From contig NZ_PPHG01000003.1 of assembly GCF_002904295.1 (NCBI RefSeq), positions 171,732-235,731 of the forward strand: 64,000 nucleotides of DNA, read 5' to 3'. Both the position numbers and the translations under genes were made by a program. Positions 25,752 through 34,908 of the stretch are shown here, piece by piece; within the stretch, counting starts at the first letter, position 1, and the number at the start of each line of letters is the position of its first letter. Origin of the DNA: Amycolatopsis sp. CA-128772. Lineage in GTDB: Bacteria > Actinomycetota > Actinomycetes > Mycobacteriales > Pseudonocardiaceae. The notes beneath the pieces are model-generated. The model was not told the DNA's origin and did no database searches. It saw only the letters and a program-made list of their open reading frames with translations.

Positions 25752-26273
25752 TCAGGCGAAGGGGTTGAGGACCAGGTAGCCGTCCAGGCGCGAGACCTGG
25801 CCGGTGTCCGGGTCTGGTGGCAGGACGTGGCCGAGGTCGTCCGCCCGGACTTCGCCGATCCACTGGTCGTGCTGGTACTCGTGGTTGATCAGGGCGGTGG
25901 CGACGACGGTGAGCTGGGCGGGGGCGCCGACCTGTCCGGCGGCGATGGCGCCGACGCGGGCGTGGACGCGTTCGGCAACGGTGTCGCGGAAGGCGGTCAG
26001 CCGGTCGATCGTCGGCAGCGCGCCGCGGAACTGCTCGGGGTTCGCCGAGTCCATGAGCCCGTCCAGCTCGGGGTCGGGGCTGGGCTCGGCGGCCGTCAGG
26101 TTGCGGACCATGAAGTGCGCGACGTGCGCTTGGTGGCCGAGGTGCCAGCCGATCGCGCTGGAGTTCTCGCTGGGACGCCAGACCACCTCGTCCGCGGTGA
26201 GGTCCTTCCACAGGTCGTCGGTGTAGGCGCGAGCACGGTCGTACTCGCGCAGGAGGGCTTCGACTTCGTACAT
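25752..26273 (-). CDS. DinB/mycothiol-dependent maleylpyruvate isomerase-like protein
   Basis: A 173-residue four-helix-bundle protein of the DinB superfamily. Metal-ligand histidines are visible at the family positions: GWHLGHQAHVAHFM and the late NHEYQHDQWIGEV. Members are thiol-dependent (mycothiol or bacillithiol) transferases or isomerases. ATG 26273 has AGAGGTGAG upstream; longer frames upstream are antisense to other genes or belong to the amine oxidase relic. It is intact and probably monocistronic; the substrate is unknown. Confidence 0.88.
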   Translation of the reverse strand: MYEVEALLREYDRARAYTDDLWKDLTADEVVWRPSENSSAIGWHLGHQAHVAHFMVRNLTAAEPSPDPELDGLMDSANPEQFRGALPTIDRLTAFRDTVAERVHARVGAIAAGQVGAPAQLTVVATALINHEYQHDQWIGEVRADDLGHVLPPDPDTGQVSRLDGYLVLNPFA

Positions 26274-26289
26274 GGACTCACCTCTGCGT

Positions 26290-26621
26290 GATCGGGGACG
26301 ACGAGCGGGCCAGGACATCGCGGGCCGCCCGGAGGCCGCCGGCCGGGTGCCGGTGGTGTCCTGGTAGAGCGCGCTGCCGGTGAGGTACTGGTCGAAGACG
26401 TCCAAACCGAGGTGGCCCGCACCCGCCCTTCCCCGTCCCAGAACCAGGTGGCGCCCAGATCGAGGCCGCCGGGGCGCGTGCCGAGCAGCCGGCCACCGGA
26501 ACGGTGCCGGGCCTCCAGGCACACGGTGTCGCACGCGGCGTCGGTCAGGGCGGTGGCAGCGGTGAGCCACGCGGCGCCCCGCGCCGATCACGACGACAGT
26601 GCGGCCGTCAGGCTGCGGCAT
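26290..26621 (-). pseudogene. flavin amine oxidase N-terminal fragment, frameshifted
   Basis: It starts MPQPDGRTVVVIGAG with a normal FAD-binding loop, then shifts frame: CLEARHRSGGRLLGTRPGGL followed by DLGATWFWDGEGRVRA, and later FDQYLTGSALYQDTTGTRPA. The same order (CLEARDRVGGRILGTGPFDL, GTTWFWDGESRV, HLAGNAVFQDAAG) occurs in the intact paralogue at 28631-29671, so this is a damaged cousin cut off after about 110 residues. Its 5' end lies 3 bases from the truncated LysR gene on the other strand. Confidence 0.75.
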
Positions 26622-26624
26622 GCG

Positions 26625-27442
26625 TGGTTCCCTCCAACGGCGTCGCCCGGCTCGAGGAGGAACTCGGCGTCAAGCTGTTCGACCGCTCACCGCGCGGGGT
26701 CAAACCCACCCCGGAAGGAGCCCGGCTGCTGCCCGTGATCGACCACGCGCTCGGCACGCTCGACTCGGTGGTGGCCGAGGCGCGGCGGCTGGCGCAGCCG
26801 GCCGCCGACACCATCCGCATGGGTGTCTCACCCCTGATCGGCGCCGACCTCGTCGCGCGGGCCTTCGACGCCGCCCGCGGCCTTTCCCGCCCGCGCGGCC
26901 TCGTGCTGCGGGAAGCCGACCTGGGCCTGCTGCGGGAGGCGCTCAAGGCCGGCGACCTGGACATCGCGCTGGTGCCCGCCGTGCAGGCCATGCCCGCCTT
27001 CCGCCAGCGGGTCATCGCGAGCGAGCCCGTGGTGGTCATCGACCCGGCCGCGGCCCCCGCCGACGGCCCGCTCGAGCTGCGGGCCGCCGCCGACGCCGAC
27101 TACATCCTCGTCCCCGACTCCTGCGGTCTCACCACTTTCACCACGGACCTGTTCCACTCCCACGACCTGGCGCTGCGGACCTACCCGGGGAAGGCGTCCA
27201 GCTACCGGGTCCTGGACGAGTGGGCGGGCCTGGGCGTGGGCGCCGCGCTCCTGCCCCGGTCCAAGATCTCCGGGCGGCACACCGGGTACCGCCCGCTGGT
27301 GCGGGGCGGGATCCCGGTCGAGATCGCCTACGAAGCCGTCTGGGACCGGGAAAACCCGTCGGCCGCGGACCTGGAGGAGTTCGTCGGCGTCCTCGCCGAA
27401 GCGGTCTCCGCCGAGGTGGTCCCGGCCGCAGACGGGGATTGA
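26625..27442 (+). pseudogene. LysR-family regulator lacking most of its DNA-binding domain
   Basis: The open frame begins inside the LysR HTH at SNGVARLEEELGVKLFDRSP and continues with an intact effector-binding domain (TIRMGVSPLIGADLVARAFD, LALRTYPGKASSYRVLDEWA) to a normal end. The first about 35 residues, including the helix-turn and most of the recognition helix, are missing because the sequence jumps into the start of the amine-oxidase relic. Without them it cannot bind DNA normally. It probably once controlled the divergent amine oxidase or the downstream alcohol dehydrogenase operon. Confidence 0.75.
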
Positions 27443-27476
27443 CCGGAGCAGCGGGTTTCCGCGCCATGAAACCGAG

Positions 27477-27495
27477 GTATAAGCGCGGGTTATAC
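27477..27495. promoter_or_regulatory. GTATAA-N7-TTATAC inverted repeat upstream of the dehydrogenase operon
   Basis: A perfect 6-base inverted repeat separated by GCGCGGG. Read as TATAA-N7-TTATA it fits the T-N11-A symmetry of LysR boxes. It lies about 110 bases before the alcohol dehydrogenase start at 27604 and just after the end of the truncated LysR gene. Such AT-rich symmetry stands out in this DNA. Confidence 0.45.
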
Positions 27496-27603
27496 GGACA
27501 TTCACTTCGGTGCTCTACCGGGATGTCCCGCCGCTCCTTACGATCGGCGAGGCTTCCCAATCGCGTCGCGCGAATCCGGGCTTCGACGATCAGGAGTGAT
27601 TTC

Positions 27604-28617
27604 GTGGATCAGCACCGTGCCGCCCAGGTGCGCGCGGCCGGCGGAACGGTGACGGTCCGGCCGGTGACGGCACGACCGCCCGAGGCCGGGGAAGTGCGCG
27701 TCGACGTCCGCGCTTGCGGGGTCTGCGGCGCCGACGCGGGCACGGCCGCCGATTCCTCGCCGCCCGCCGGGTTTCCGATCACGCCGGGGCACGAGATCGC
27801 CGGTGTCATCGCGGAAACCGGCACCGAGGTGGCCGGGTGGCGGGTCGGCGACCGGGTGACGGCCGGGTGGTTCGGCGGGAGCTGCGGGCACTGCGCCGCT
27901 TGCCGCTCGGGGGACGTCGTCCACTGCCCGCGGCGCCGGATCCCCGGGTTGTCCTACCCGGGCGGCTGGTCGACGACGATCACGGTCCCGGCGACGACCC
28001 TGGCCGGCGTCCCCGACGCCCTGCCGCTCGACATCGCGGCGCCGTTCGGCTGCGCCGGGGTGACCACCTTCACCGCCCTGCGGCACGGTGGCGCGCAACC
28101 GGGCGACCGCGTCGCGGTGGTGGGCATCGGCGGCCTCGGGCACCTGGCCGTGCAGTTCGCCGCCGCCATGGGGTTCGAGACCGTCGCCGTCGGGCGCGGC
28201 GAGGACAAGCGCAAGACGGCCGCGGACCTCGGCGCGCACCACTACGTCGACGGATCGCGCGACGAACCCGGCCAGGTGCTGCGCGAGCTCGGCGGCTGCC
28301 GGCTGATCCTGTCCACGGCGTCGAGCACCGCCCCGCTGGCCGGCCTGCTCGACGGCCTCGCCCCGCACGGACGCCTCGTCGTGGCCGGTCTCGACGGTGC
28401 GCCCGTGTCGCTGCCGCTGGGCAAGCTCGTCATGCACGCCCGGGCCGTGACCGGCCACCTCACGGGCAGCCCGGTGGACACCGAGCAGGCCATGCGGTTC
28501 GCCGTGGCCACCGGGGTGCGCCCGTGGGTCGAGCCCGTTCCGCTGGACGACGCATCCGACGCGCTCGACGACCTCAAAGCCGGGCGGGCGCGCTTCCGCA
28601 AGGTCCTCGTCCCGTGA
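27604..28617 (+). CDS. zinc-dependent alcohol dehydrogenase (MDR superfamily, CAD/AdhT-like)
   Basis: A 337-residue NAD(P)-dependent alcohol dehydrogenase. Catalytic zinc ligands are in ACGVCGADAG and GHEIAGV; the structural-zinc region reads GSCGHCAACRSGDVVHCPRR with four cysteines; the cofactor loop is VVGIGGLGHLAVQFAAAMGF. Start: GTG 27604 with AGGAGTG upstream. It is followed 13 bases later by the flavin amine oxidase, with which it probably forms an operon: amine to aldehyde to alcohol or acid conversion is a plausible joint role (inference). Confidence 0.92.
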   Translation: MDQHRAAQVRAAGGTVTVRPVTARPPEAGEVRVDVRACGVCGADAGTAADSSPPAGFPITPGHEIAGVIAETGTEVAGWRVGDRVTAGWFGGSCGHCAACRSGDVVHCPRRRIPGLSYPGGWSTTITVPATTLAGVPDALPLDIAAPFGCAGVTTFTALRHGGAQPGDRVAVVGIGGLGHLAVQFAAAMGFETVAVGRGEDKRKTAADLGAHHYVDGSRDEPGQVLRELGGCRLILSTASSTAPLAGLLDGLAPHGRLVVAGLDGAPVSLPLGKLVMHARAVTGHLTGSPVDTEQAMRFAVATGVRPWVEPVPLDDASDALDDLKAGRARFRKVLVP

Positions 28618-28630
28618 AAGGGAAACGCTC

Positions 28631-29671
28631 ATGACTCGCGTACTCGTCGTCGGTGCGGGGCCCGCCGGGCTGGCCGCGACCACCGCACTGGCCGGCGCCG
28701 GATACGACGTCCGCTGCCTGGAAGCCCGGGACCGGGTGGGTGGCCGGATCCTCGGCACCGGTCCCTTCGACCTGGGAACGACCTGGTTCTGGGACGGCGA
28801 ATCCCGCGTCGGCGCCTGGGTGGCCCGGCTCGGCCTCGGCACGTTCCCCCAGCACCTGGCCGGCAACGCGGTCTTCCAGGACGCCGCCGGGGTGCAGGTC
28901 CTGCGGGGAAACCCGATCGACGTGCCGGCGCACCGGTACACCGGCGGCGGCGCCACCCTGGCCGCGGGCATCGCGGCCGGGCTCGCACCCGGCGTGGTGC
29001 GGCTGAACACCCCGGTGACCGCCATCCGGCCCGCCGGCGACCTGCTCGAGGTGGCGACGGAAACCGAAACCCACCACGCACACCACGTCGTGCTCGCCGT
29101 GCCGCCGGCGCTGGCGGCCCGGCGCATCGACTTCGGCGGCGCGCTGCCGGCGGACCTGCTCCGGCTGGCCTCGGCGACGCCGGTGTGGATGGGCGCCGTG
29201 GCCAAGGTCGTGGCCGGCTACGCCGACGCGTTCTGGCGGCGGGACAGGCTGGCCGGCGCGGCCTACAGCCGGGTGGGGCCGCTGGAGGAGATCCACGACA
29301 TGTCCGGCCCGGACGGCGATCCGGCCGCGCTGCTCGGGTTCGCGCCCGCCGCCCTCGCCGGGCCCGGTTTCGAAGAGGCCGTCGTGGACCAGCTGGCGCG
29401 GTTGTTCGGGCCGGCCGCGCGACGGCCGGTGGCACTCCACGTCCGGGACTGGAGCCGGGAGGAGTGGACGTCACCGTCCGAAGTGGACCGCCTGACCGAC
29501 TACGGCCTGTTCGGGCACCCGGGATTTCGACGCCCCGCGCTGGAGGGCCGGTTGCACTGGGCGTCGACCGAGACGGCCACCGACTACGCCGGACACGTCG
29601 AGGGTGCGCTGGCCGCCGGTCAGCGCGCCGCCGAAGCCGTCACGCGCCACTTGGCGGTCAGTCATACCTGA
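28631..29671 (+). CDS. flavin-containing amine oxidase family protein
   Basis: A 346-residue FAD oxidoreductase of the monoamine oxidase/protoporphyrinogen oxidase fold. Seen: VLVVGAGPAGLAATTALAGA, the conserved GG doublet in EARDRVGGRILGTGPFDLGT, and the C-terminal FAD-contact region LHWASTETATDYAGHVEGAL. It is shorter than classical MAOs (about 450), matching a compact actinobacterial subgroup. ATG 28631 follows AAAGGGAAAC. The damaged paralogue at 26290-26621 and the truncated MFS at 29731 frame the operon. Confidence 0.9.
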   Translation: MTRVLVVGAGPAGLAATTALAGAGYDVRCLEARDRVGGRILGTGPFDLGTTWFWDGESRVGAWVARLGLGTFPQHLAGNAVFQDAAGVQVLRGNPIDVPAHRYTGGGATLAAGIAAGLAPGVVRLNTPVTAIRPAGDLLEVATETETHHAHHVVLAVPPALAARRIDFGGALPADLLRLASATPVWMGAVAKVVAGYADAFWRRDRLAGAAYSRVGPLEEIHDMSGPDGDPAALLGFAPAALAGPGFEEAVVDQLARLFGPAARRPVALHVRDWSREEWTSPSEVDRLTDYGLFGHPGFRRPALEGRLHWASTETATDYAGHVEGALAAGQRAAEAVTRHLAVSHT

Positions 29672-29730
29672 AGCCGACGTCCTGGCCCTCTCGCGCCGCT
29701 CGGCTGAACCACCCGGAGAACTCGGATTTC

Positions 29731-29976
29731 ATGGTCGCTCCACAAGAAATTCCCGCCGCGCAGTGGCTGGCCGAGCCGTCGGTCGCCCGCACGCAGAAGC
29801 GCACTGTCCGGTTCCTGGCGGCGGCGCAGATCGTCGGCGGCGTCGGGGTCGGGGTCGCCTCGTCGCTCGGCGCGCTGCTGGCGGAATCGGTCGCGCACAG
29901 CGAAACCTACGCCGGTCTGGCCCGCACCGCGACGACCGCGGGCGCCGCGGCCGTCGGCGTCCCGCTCGCCTTCCTT
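29731..29976 (+). pseudogene. MFS-type membrane protein, N-terminal fragment
   Basis: It starts MVAPQEIPAAQWLAEPSVAR, then a first hydrophobic helix FLAAAQIVGGVGVGVASSLG and AYAGLARTATTAGAAAVGVP-like second helix (ETYAGLARTATTAGAAAVGV), as in MFS proteins next to such operons. At about 29976 the sequence changes abruptly to a serine recombinase fragment on the other strand. Only about 80 residues remain, so it is truncated by an insertion or rearrangement. Confidence 0.55.
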
Positions 29977-30268
29977 TTTCGTGGTCGAACCGCAGGTCAA
30001 GCCGCAAGTCCCGGTAGAGCTGAGGCAGCCGGCCCGGCTGACTGTCGGCCAGCGCAGCCCCGATGTTGCCGAGCGAGTCGATCATCGCGTAGACCTCGGC
30101 CTCGCCGAGTCCCGCCGGCTCGCCGATCGCCATCAGTTCCGCCTGAGCGGCCGCTCGATCCGCTTGCGCCCGGTTGATGCCCTCGACGACCGCCGATAGG
30201 TCGAGGCATGCGCAGATGGCGTTCTGGAACCGCTGGAGCCTGGCTTCGGCCTTCCTCCAGTAATTTCC
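29976..30268 (-). pseudogene. large serine recombinase, C-terminal coiled-coil fragment
   Basis: The minus strand reads WRKAEARLQRFQNAICACLD, then LSAVVEGINRAQADRAAAQA, AEVYAMIDSLGNIGAALADS and RLPQLYRDLRLDLRFDHEK. This order (coiled coil, then IDxLGDVGAxL and LYRxLGLxLxY) is the C-terminal region of large serine integrases. A frameshift lies near 30150. It truncates the MFS gene at its left edge. With 19221-19640 it is the second serine-recombinase piece in the window. Confidence 0.65.
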
Positions 30269-30279
30269 GCGCCGGCCCG

Positions 30280-30671
30280 TTATCCGCTGTCCGCGGTGTT
30301 GGCTGGAGGGGCCAAGGCGAAGCGCGGATCACGGTTGCGAGAGGGGAAGCCGGTGCTGCAGTGCCGAGAATGCGGGTGAGAGCGTGCTCGATCCGGGCGC
30401 CCACTTTCACGAACACGACCTCGGTGATCGGGGTGCCGAGTTCGGTGATGTCGTTCCGCGTGGTGGTGGTGTCGTTGCGCCCGGCGAAAGGTGCGCGGCC
30501 GGGTTCGAGCCGGATCAGCTCGTAGGTCGGCTCCGGTTCCACGCCGGCGATCTTGGAGACGTTGCGCCAGCGCGCATCCACCTCGATCGCCCCGCCGCCG
30601 ATGCACTCGCACGACGGAGTGCCGGGGTCGCGCTCGGTGGTGTGGCCGAAGTCCTTGGGGTAGACCAGCAC
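30280..30671 (-). pseudogene. unrecognised protein, possibly truncated
   Basis: From a GTG at 30671 the frame reads LVYPKDFGHTTERDPGTPSC, GGGAIEVDARWRNVSKIAGV, EPTYELIRLEPGRAPFAGRN and TPITEVVFVKVGARIEHALT with coding-like codon use, then loses character after about 110 residues as it approaches the recombinase fragment. No family recognised. It could be an intact small gene fused at its 3' end, or a fragment. Confidence 0.35.
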
Positions 30672-30789
30672 GGGTCATGCGCTCGTCCTCGCCGGCCGTG
30701 CCCGGGTGGGGTCCCAGCCGCTGACCCGCGGCACGGAAGCCGGTCCGGTCGGGCGGCGACCGGGGAGTTCGCGGTCGCCGCCCGGGGGA

Positions 30790-32445
30790 TCAGGTGCGGG
30801 TCCACCTCTGGTTGGTGCCGCCGTGGCAGTCCCAGATGATGACCTTCGTCCCGTTGGCGGTGGCGCCGCCGTTGACGTCCAGGCACTTGCCCGACGCCAC
30901 CGCCGTCACGCTGCCGTCGGAATTGACGCGGAACTGCTGGTTGCCCTGGCCGTTGCAGTCCCACAACGTCACAGCGGTGCCGTTGGCCGTGCCCTGGTTG
31001 TAGACGTCCAGGCACTTCGCGCCGTCGTAGGCGCGCAGCTCACCGGCCGCGGTCGTGGTGAAGCGCTGGTTGGTCTGGCTGGTGCAGTCCCAGATCTGGG
31101 CCGGGGCGCCGTTGGTCGGCGTGCTGCCGGAGATGTCCAGGCAGCGGCCGGAGCTCTGGCTCACCAAGGAGAACGACGTGGGCGCGGGGCCCCCGCCACC
31201 GCTGACGACGTACACCGCGGTGCCGTGCGCCGGGACGCTGGCCGAGATGGCGCCGGACGTGGTGGTCGTGCCGTTGGTCCAGGCGTCGCGCAGCGTGAAC
31301 GAGCTGCCTGACAGGCCGATCGCGCTCGCCGTGGTCGAGACGGTGGTCGTGCCCCCGCCCTGGTTGAACAGGGCGACCGCGACGTTGCCGTTGGCCAGCC
31401 GCTTGGCCAGGACGCGCCGGGTGCCGTCGTGGGAGATCTGCATGGCCTGCAGGCCGAGGCTGTCCTGGTTGATGGCGATGAGGTTCGCGTTCTTCAGGAT
31501 GGCCGACGTGGCGGCGTCCATGTTGCGCAGGTCGTTGCCCGCGATGAGGGGCGAGGCCATGATGGCCCACAGGGCGAAGTGGCTGCGCATCTCGGTGTCG
31601 TTCATGCCGCCGCGCCCGACTTCCATCATGTCCGGGTCGTTGAACCCGCCGGGCTTGGCGTAGGACGCCAGGGGCACGGTGACGTTGACGATGTTCTGGA
31701 TGCCCATCGGGTAGCCGTTCGTCTGCCCGGTGTCCCACTTGTTGGTGATGTCCTCGGTGGTGCGCCACATGTTCGCCACGTCGCCCCAGTTGCGCCGGGG
31801 TCCGGTCTTGTCGTGGATGCTGTTGGAGTTGATGCTGTAGACGATCGGGCGGCCGGCGGCGCGCAGCGCGTCACGCATCTTGGCAAAGGTGCGCACCTGG
31901 TCGTCGATCGTGCCGCTGGGCGAGCACCAGTCGTACTTGAGGTAGTCCACGCCCCACGCCGCGAACTGGCGGGCGTCCTGCTCCTCGTGGCCCAGCGCCC
32001 CGGTCGAACCAGGGTAGGAGTTGAAGTACTGGGCGCACGTCTCCGCCAACGGCGCCTGGTAGATCCCGAACTTGAGGCCCTTGCCGTGGATGTAGTCGCC
32101 GAGCGCCTTCATACCACTGGGGAATCGGCTCGGGTCGCCTTGGAGGTTGCCCGCGGAGTCCCGGTTCGGATTCATCCAGCAGTCGTCCACCACGACGTAC
32201 TCGTAGCCCGCGTCCCGGATGCCGGAGTTGACCATCGTATCGGCCATCTGCCTGATCAACGCCTCGTTGATGTTGCAGCCGAACGTGTTCCACGAGTTCC
32301 ATCCCATCGGCGGCGTGCGCGCGACACCGTTCTCCAACGCCTCCGCGGAGGACGTGTGCAGTACCGTCGTCATCGCGGACATCAGCACGCCTGCCGCCAA
32401 CAGCGTTGCTGCTCTGCGAGGACGGGGAAGTCGTGTTCCTGTCAC
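30790..32445 (-). CDS. secreted alpha-galactosidase, GH27 with C-terminal ricin-type (CBM13) domain
   Basis: A 551-residue extracellular enzyme that removes terminal alpha-galactose. Residues 1-38 are a signal peptide (basic start TGTRLPRPRRAATLLAAGVL, cleavage near SSAEA). GH27 barrel: RTPPMGWNSWNTFGCNINEA, DDCWMNPNRD, the nucleophile aspartate in LKYDWC and the acid/base aspartate in GGFNDPDMMEVG. A short beta domain follows, then a Gly-rich linker and a beta-trefoil lectin domain with three QxW-type repeats (QIWDCTSQTNQRF, TLWDCNGQGNQQF, IIWDCHGGTNQRW). Start: GTG 32445 with GGAGTGAG upstream, because the signal peptide begins there. Monocistronic. Confidence 0.93.
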   Translation of the reverse strand: MTGTRLPRPRRAATLLAAGVLMSAMTTVLHTSSAEALENGVARTPPMGWNSWNTFGCNINEALIRQMADTMVNSGIRDAGYEYVVVDDCWMNPNRDSAGNLQGDPSRFPSGMKALGDYIHGKGLKFGIYQAPLAETCAQYFNSYPGSTGALGHEEQDARQFAAWGVDYLKYDWCSPSGTIDDQVRTFAKMRDALRAAGRPIVYSINSNSIHDKTGPRRNWGDVANMWRTTEDITNKWDTGQTNGYPMGIQNIVNVTVPLASYAKPGGFNDPDMMEVGRGGMNDTEMRSHFALWAIMASPLIAGNDLRNMDAATSAILKNANLIAINQDSLGLQAMQISHDGTRRVLAKRLANGNVAVALFNQGGGTTTVSTTASAIGLSGSSFTLRDAWTNGTTTTSGAISASVPAHGTAVYVVSGGGGPAPTSFSLVSQSSGRCLDISGSTPTNGAPAQIWDCTSQTNQRFTTTAAGELRAYDGAKCLDVYNQGTANGTAVTLWDCNGQGNQQFRVNSDGSVTAVASGKCLDVNGGATANGTKVIIWDCHGGTNQRWTRT

Positions 32446-33106
32446 CCTGATCTCACTCCTCGGTGCGTACGACGTTCCGGCTGCCATCCGTGCTGCCGCA
32501 CGGCCGGGCACAGCGCTGCCCGTTGCTCCGGAATTCCGGATTCGACAAATTCGCCGGCGGGCTGTGACGCGGCGGCTTCCGTCGGCGGCGCAGGCTTCGG
32601 CGGAGACAGTCTGACACTCAATGTTCACGCTCACAAGAGCGCCTCCGCAAGAAGGTATACGGCAGTCCGGGTGAACCACAGTCCGGGGCGGAGCCGTCGT
32701 TTTGATGCCGTCGGCGCCGGAAGCGAGACCAAGCCCAGACGTGCTCGGCGGCGCCGGTTCCCTTTTCATGGCCCGGGATCGGGAGGCAGTGAGCCAGGCG
32801 TGGGCGAGCATCGTGAGGGTGATGTGGGCGCGATTTACGGCTCCGGCAGATACCGCTCACGGTCGATCAGCGCATGCCCACGAGCACCGGCGTAGGCCGG
32901 AAACGTGCCGATCTGACAGTTTTCGATCCGACCGGCGGTTCTGCGCCTCCACCCGGCTCACCGAGGTGCTGACAGCCGAGCACCACCGAACAGCGGATTG
33001 GCCTTGGCTGAATTCCTTGTGGGGATTGCACCCAGAACCGAGGGACGAAAGACGGCGTGACGATTTCGCGGCGAGGAGTGTTGCGGTGGCGGGCGCGACG
33101 GTGGCC
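32446..33106. other. intergenic region with transposase relic only
   Basis: About 660 bases upstream of the alpha-galactosidase gene. The left 200 bases should contain its promoter; I could not define it. An IS701-like relic lies at about 32700-32885. From 32886 to 33106 I see no coding signal on either strand. Confidence 0.45.
32700..32885 (-). pseudogene. IS701-like transposase relic
   Basis: The minus strand reads [12 protein letters not shown], resembling the LDRELYLPK motif near the middle of IS701-type DDE transposases, followed at once by AHITLTMLAHAWLTASRSRA, resembling their C-terminal RHITLxxxAHAxL segment. The joining of two distant parts implies a large internal deletion. Low to moderate confidence. 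Confidence 0.45.
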
Positions 33107-33425
33107 TCAGGCGCGGTGGGCGCGGGCCGCCTGCTGATCGGACAGGTTGTCGTAGAACGCGTCGTCGACCAGGCTGTTGGCGGCCTCGTAACGCGGGTCG
33201 CCGAACCGGTCACCGACCTGCTGGGCCGGGCCGAAGGTGTTGGGCACGAAGATCGTGTCCGGCCGGATCGCCGGCCAGAACAACGCCGTCCCGGTCACCT
33301 TCCCCTGCGGGCTCTCCACCACCACCGTGTCGCGATCGCCGATCCCGGACCGCCGCGCGGTGTCGGGGTGCACCTGAACCAGGCGGATCCCGTTGAGCGG
33401 ACACGACGTCGTGGTCCGTGAGCAT
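33107..33425 (-). pseudogene. molybdopterin oxidoreductase, C-terminal fragment
   Basis: The molydopterin dinucleotide-binding domain of a DMSO-reductase-family enzyme: in one frame TDHDVVSA, then VHPDTARRSGIGDRDTVVVE, TALFWPAIRPDTIFVPNTFG and GDPRYEAANSLVDDAFYDNL to the end. The C-terminal tail and stop look natural, but everything before this domain (about 600-700 residues) is missing and a frameshift is present near 33373. Relic. Confidence 0.65.
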
Positions 33426-33682
33426 CGCCTGCGGCCGGCTGTATCCGAGCGTCGGGGACTTGGCAGGGGAGACCCGATAGGGGCGGGGCTTGCTGCTTTC
33501 AGGGCGGTCGTTGTGCCGAGGGAAGGGGAGCGGACGGCCGGATTTGGTTACCGGGAGTGGTGGCTGCTGGTGTTCGCCCGGAAGGTGGGTGGTCCGGCGT
33601 CTCGATGGTGTCCAACGTCTAGGTGCGCGTGGCCGGCCGGGCTGTACTGGATGGGCCGTAACCAGATTGCGAGGAGAGCACC

Positions 33683-34147
33683 ATGCTGATGCGTACCGCG
33701 TTGACCGCCCTGTTCGCCGCTGCTGCTGCCGGAGCGTTGATGGTGCCGGCCGCCGCCGCTGCCGAGGCGGACCCGGCTGATTACGTGATCGAGTCGGCGA
33801 ACGGCACGGAGCGGGTGTGGCAGCAGACGTGGTGGGATGGCGAGCCCACCATCACCGCGGACTTCCACGGCACCGACAACCAGCACTGGATCTTCTGGGG
33901 GAACCGCACCATCCAGAACGCGGGAACCGACCTGTGCGCCACAGCTGACCACGGCCGGATCATCGGTGCGGATTGCAACGGCGACGATCCGGGGCAGCGG
34001 TGGACCATCCGCGGCGACCACAACCAGAAGCTGCTGCGGAACGAAGAAACGGGTAACTGCGCGACCTACGAGGGCCTCGAAGACCAGCTGACGCTGCACA
34101 CCTGCGACGTGAACCGCATCAACCAGCGCTGGTATCTCAACATCTGA
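33683..34147 (+). CDS. small secreted ricin-type beta-trefoil protein
   Basis: A 154-residue exported lectin-like protein. Signal peptide residues 1-27 (MLMRTALTALFAAAAAGALM, cleavage after AAAA). The mature domain has repeating trefoil signatures: DNQHWIFWGNRTIQN, DDPGQRWTIRGDHNQKLLRN and DVNRINQRWYLNI, spaced about 40 residues. Two or more disulphides are possible. ATG 33683 with GAGGAGAG upstream. No catalytic domain is attached. It probably binds carbohydrate outside the cell. Confidence 0.82.
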   Translation: MLMRTALTALFAAAAAGALMVPAAAAAEADPADYVIESANGTERVWQQTWWDGEPTITADFHGTDNQHWIFWGNRTIQNAGTDLCATADHGRIIGADCNGDDPGQRWTIRGDHNQKLLRNEETGNCATYEGLEDQLTLHTCDVNRINQRWYLNI

Positions 34148-34218
34148 CCGGTTCGAGTCATCGGCGTCCTCTCACCGCGCCCCGGGATGCGGACGCGGCG
34201 GTTCGGCACCTGTCGTGT

Positions 34219-34677
34219 TCACAGCTGCGAGTTGGCGCTCCAGATGTATCCGGCGCCGCGGGCGGCTGCGGCGCGGGCGAGCACGCGACCGACTCCGCGG
34301 CGCCGGTGCCGGTACGAGAGCACCCTGTTCGCCGCGAGGAACGATCGGGTGGTCGTGTTGGTGACGGCGGAGTGGTATTCGCGATCGGGCACCATGCGAC
34401 GCGCCGTTTCCGGTGCGGCGTAGGCCGCGGCGGCCGTGGCTCTGGCCGCGGCCCGCGACGCGGTCAGCGGTGCCGGATCGGGTGCTTGGGTGGCCTTCGG
34501 CGCGGCCGGCGCGGCCGTGGTGGCGCACCGGGGCGACGGCGGCACGGGAAGTGCGGCCGCCGCGGCGACGGGCGCAGCGGCGGCAGGCTGGGCCAAGCCG
34601 GGCGCGCCGCTCGTCACAACGGCCAGCAAGCTCCCCAGCGCGACGCCGCGCAGCCATCGCCGATGTGTTTCGAACAT
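34219..34677 (-). CDS. secreted Ala/Pro-rich protein of unknown function
   Basis: A 152-residue protein with a signal peptide (RRWLRGVALGSLLAVVTSGA, cleavage near AQPAAAA), then a low-complexity Ala/Pro segment to about residue 75 and a basic C-terminal part (ARRMVPDREYHSAVTNTTTR, then SFLAANRVLSYRHRRRGVGR). ATG 34677 follows GGCGGGGG. No family recognised; the C-terminal part could be a small extracellular binding domain. Codon use on this strand is good, but the opposite strand is also open, so certainty is moderate. Confidence 0.55.
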   Translation of the reverse strand: MFETHRRWLRGVALGSLLAVVTSGAPGLAQPAAAAPVAAAAALPVPPSPRCATTAAPAAPKATQAPDPAPLTASRAAARATAAAAYAAPETARRMVPDREYHSAVTNTTTRSFLAANRVLSYRHRRRGVGRVLARAAAARGAGYIWSANSQL

Positions 34678-34908
34678 GAGCCCCCGCCATCCGATCCGAG
34701 AAAGGCAAAAATGCCAGTGCGACCCGAAATCGCGCTGATAGCGCGCGCCCCCTGGGATCGTGGCCGAGCGTAACCCGATCAATGGCGGTACGGGCAGCGA
34801 CTGAAAGGGTGAACGAGAAAACCGCCGAGCTACTGAGAATAAGCCCGTTTTTCGAATCAACTCTTCAATCTATTTGACTGCTTCCGGGACCGGTCCCGGG
34901 GATGGGCG

